This document shows positions 4,872-5,845 of a stretch of 5,845 nt of DNA, piece by piece. Under the pieces are notes generated by a model, which saw nothing but the letters and a program-made list of their open reading frames with translations, ran no database searches and had not been told where the DNA came from. Source of the stretch: UBA11855 sp035297385 (GTDB lineage: Archaea > Thermoproteota > Bathyarchaeia > Bathyarchaeales > Bathycorpusculaceae). Both the position numbers and the translations under genes were made by a program. The stretch spans positions 1-5,845 of the forward strand of contig DATGZD010000066.1 of NCBI GenBank assembly GCA_035297385.1, given 5' to 3'. Numbering within the stretch: position 1 is the first letter of the stretch; every line of letters begins with the position of its first letter.

Positions 4872-4883
4872 CCGTGATCACCG
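4872..4883. promoter_or_regulatory. Candidate operator: GTGATCAC palindrome next to the ribK TATA element
   Basis: GTGATCAC at 4874-4881 is a perfect 8-base palindrome; the flanking C4872 and G4883 also pair across one mismatch. It lies just upstream of the ribK TATA-like element, where archaeal TFB would bind, so a dimeric winged-HTH protein bound here could repress. The kinase's own HTH domain is the obvious candidate, but this is inference from position only. Confidence 0.35.
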
Positions 4884-4970
4884 AACTGAAATCCCTTCTT
4901 TTCAACGAAATAACAAAATTGGTTCATCAATGTATTTATGCTTTTTATGGGTGGATAGAAAGAAGTTGGC

Positions 4971-5069
4971 GTGCACAATCAACTGGGAACTGTAAAGTAC
5001 TATAAGGCGAAAGTTCCCGAACCTCAACCGGTTCAGATGCAGGTTGATTTACGTCCTTGCCATAATTGA
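4971..5069 (+). CDS. Possible 32-residue small protein (tentative)
   Basis: A frame from GTG at 4971 to TGA at 5067-5069 encodes MHNQLGTVKYYKAK, then VPEPQPVQMQVDLRPCHN. The composition looks protein-like (few rare residues, a proline-rich centre), and a TATA-like TTTTTATG at 4943-4950 lies about 25 bases upstream, as for a leaderless gene. There is no real Shine-Dalgarno and no family I recognise. The same bases have RNA-folding potential, so the frame may be accidental. Confidence 0.25.
   Translation: MHNQLGTVKYYKAKVPEPQPVQMQVDLRPCHN
4984..5047 (+). ncRNA. Possible structured RNA element with pseudoknot potential (tentative)
   Basis: GGGAACT (4985-4991) pairs with AGTTCCC (5012-5018), extendable by a T-G wobble at 4984/5019. 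Immediately adjacent, GAACC (5019-5023) pairs with GGTTC (5030-5034), and the whole six-base loop between them, TCAACC (5024-5029), is complementary to GGTTGA (5042-5047). That is an H-type pseudoknot arrangement, though with no spare bases in the first loop. No poly-T terminator follows. Pairing is seen directly; function is unproven. Confidence 0.3.
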
Positions 5070-5225
5070 CATAACCTAAACACACTATTAGCCCAACCAA
5101 ACTTCACAGCGTTTTTCCGACGTGTGCTACACTGATCCTGCTCCAGACAACATTATATAACAATCTTCGAGTCTACTTCGAAATTAGAAACCATGCTAAA
5201 ACGTCACCATAATAATGAACATTAA

Positions 5226-5238
5226 AACTCTGAGAGTT
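5226..5238. promoter_or_regulatory. 13-base hyphenated palindrome, possible operator
   Basis: AACTCT-G-AGAGTT is a perfect 6+1+6 inverted repeat about 65 bases before the coiled-coil gene's start and some 34 bases upstream of its TATA-like element. The size fits a site for a dimeric DNA-binding protein; which one is unknown. Confidence 0.3.
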
Positions 5239-5271
5239 GCATGAAACCAATATTAATCTGTAATTCACAAG

Positions 5272-5279
5272 TTTATTAT
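5272..5279 (+). promoter_or_regulatory. Candidate TATA element of the coiled-coil gene
   Basis: TTTATTAT is centred about 27 bases before the GTG at 5303, so transcription could start at the start codon itself. GAGG at 5294-5297 also offers a modest ribosome binding site if the transcript begins earlier. Confidence 0.4.
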
Positions 5280-5302
5280 CTGTACATATCACAGAGGCAC
5301 AT

Positions 5303-5845
5303 GTGTTGACAGAACCGCAAAAACCCAGCAACCACGAAAACTTTAATCAAAAACTTGATGAACTCAACAAACAGATCGATGATGCATACAAAGACACACA
5401 AAAACTCGTTGAAAAACGCGATAAGCTTAACGAACGATTCAAACAACTACGTGAGGAAACACGTCAACTCAAGGCTGAACGTGACGATATAAATGAAAAA
5501 GTTCATGCACTAAAAACAGAACGTGATGAAACCAGAGTAACCATTCACCCTGTCATCGACGAAATAAAGAGTGCCAGAGAAAAGATTGCTGAATTAAAAA
5601 AGAAAACCCCAAAAAGAAGCAAAGAAGACCTTCAACAAGAAATCGACGACATAGAATGGAAAATCCAAACGACGTCACTGGACCTGAAAGAAGAAAAACA
5701 GCTCATAGAAACCGTGAAACAACTCGAAACCCAACTCAGTACATACAAGAAAATTGATCGGCAGTTCAAAAAAATCAATGAACTCCAGCATGGACTCGAA
5801 GCGGTTGGCGAAACAGGTGATAAGCTTCATACTGAACTCTCAGGC
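5303..5845 (+). CDS. Large archaeal coiled-coil protein (COG1340-like), 3' truncated by the window
   Basis: The frame is open from GTG at 5303 to the window's end (181 codons visible). After a short polar N-terminus, residues 12-81 form a nearly uninterrupted charged coiled coil with heptad-like spacing (QKLDELNKQID, RFKQLREETRQLKAERDDI). A break at IHPVIDEI (81-88) and at KKKTPKRSKEDL (99-110) is followed by the segment EIDDIEWKIQTTSLDLKEEK (113-132), and then more helix. This break and the E-W-x-x-Q-T-T segment resemble the archaeal coiled-coil family COG1340, often mislabelled as phosphoserine phosphatase; the cellular role is not established. No signal peptide or membrane segment is seen. 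TTG at 5306 is an equally possible start with GAGG eight bases upstream. Since the end is missing, any C-terminal domain cannot be judged. Confidence 0.85.
   Translation, partial: MLTEPQKPSNHENFNQKLDELNKQIDDAYKDTQKLVEKRDKLNERFKQLREETRQLKAERDDINEKVHALKTERDETRVTIHPVIDEIKSAREKIAELKKKTPKRSKEDLQQEIDDIEWKIQTTSLDLKEEKQLIETVKQLETQLSTYKKIDRQFKKINELQHGLEAVGETGDKLHTELSG

Larger units (their letters stand above)
4884..5302. other. Intergenic stretch between ribK and the coiled-coil gene
   Basis: Together with 4844-4883 this is about 460 bases without a confident gene. It holds the ribK promoter region at the left, a possible structured element at 4984-5047 that overlaps a possible 32-codon ORF (4971-5069), and a 13-base palindrome at 5226-5238. 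At the right end are a TATA-like element and ribosome site for the coiled-coil gene. Other frames, such as a 22-codon frame at 5241-5309, are short and not supported. No tRNA or CRISPR-like repeats are seen. Confidence 0.55.

Noticed and set aside
5241..5309. 22-codon frame ending at the coiled-coil gene start (possible leader peptide)
   Set aside because: It has no Shine-Dalgarno, spans the TATA-like element that should lie outside the transcript, and has no regulatory codon run.

Overview
The window looks archaeal, most likely a mesophilic member of the TACK group such as Bathyarchaeia; that lineage is an inference from gene content. The evidence is a diphthine synthase (elongation factor 2 modification, absent from bacteria), an HTH-fused CTP-dependent riboflavin kinase, an archaeal-type RibL FAD synthase, a DUF357 protein and a large COG1340-like coiled-coil protein. 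Several genes also have TATA-like elements about 25 bases before the start, and GTG and TTG starts are common.

Left part (1-1700). The 3' end of a conserved archaeal protein, possibly the C-terminal domain of a winged-helix regulator, ends at 446. A gene-poor stretch of about 340 bases follows, with a perfect 11-bp hairpin and a minus-strand TATA/T-tract pair that could bound a short transcript. Two small minus-strand genes come next. One is a DUF2769-type eight-cysteine protein built from an exact 33-residue duplication. The other is a two-helix membrane protein whose acidic tail appears broken by an in-frame TAG and a one-base frameshift. A 64-aa helix-turn-helix-like protein diverges from the latter.

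Centre (2000-4850). A compact plus-strand operon runs dphB, DUF357, ribL, rhomboid protease, with an ATGA overlap, a 34-base overlap and a 4-base gap. It meets the HTH-riboflavin kinase gene tail to tail with overlapping stop codons. The two enzymes that turn riboflavin into FMN and then FAD are thus neighbours on opposite strands. The kinase carries a DNA-binding domain, and a GTGATCAC palindrome sits just upstream of its TATA element, which fits autoregulation.

Right part (4850-5845). An intergenic stretch of about 460 bases holds a possible structured element (stacked stems with pseudoknot potential) that overlaps a possible 32-codon ORF, and a 13-base palindrome. After it, a lysine- and glutamate-rich coiled-coil protein begins and runs off the window. 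I found no rRNA, tRNA, CRISPR array, insertion sequence or clear mobile element.
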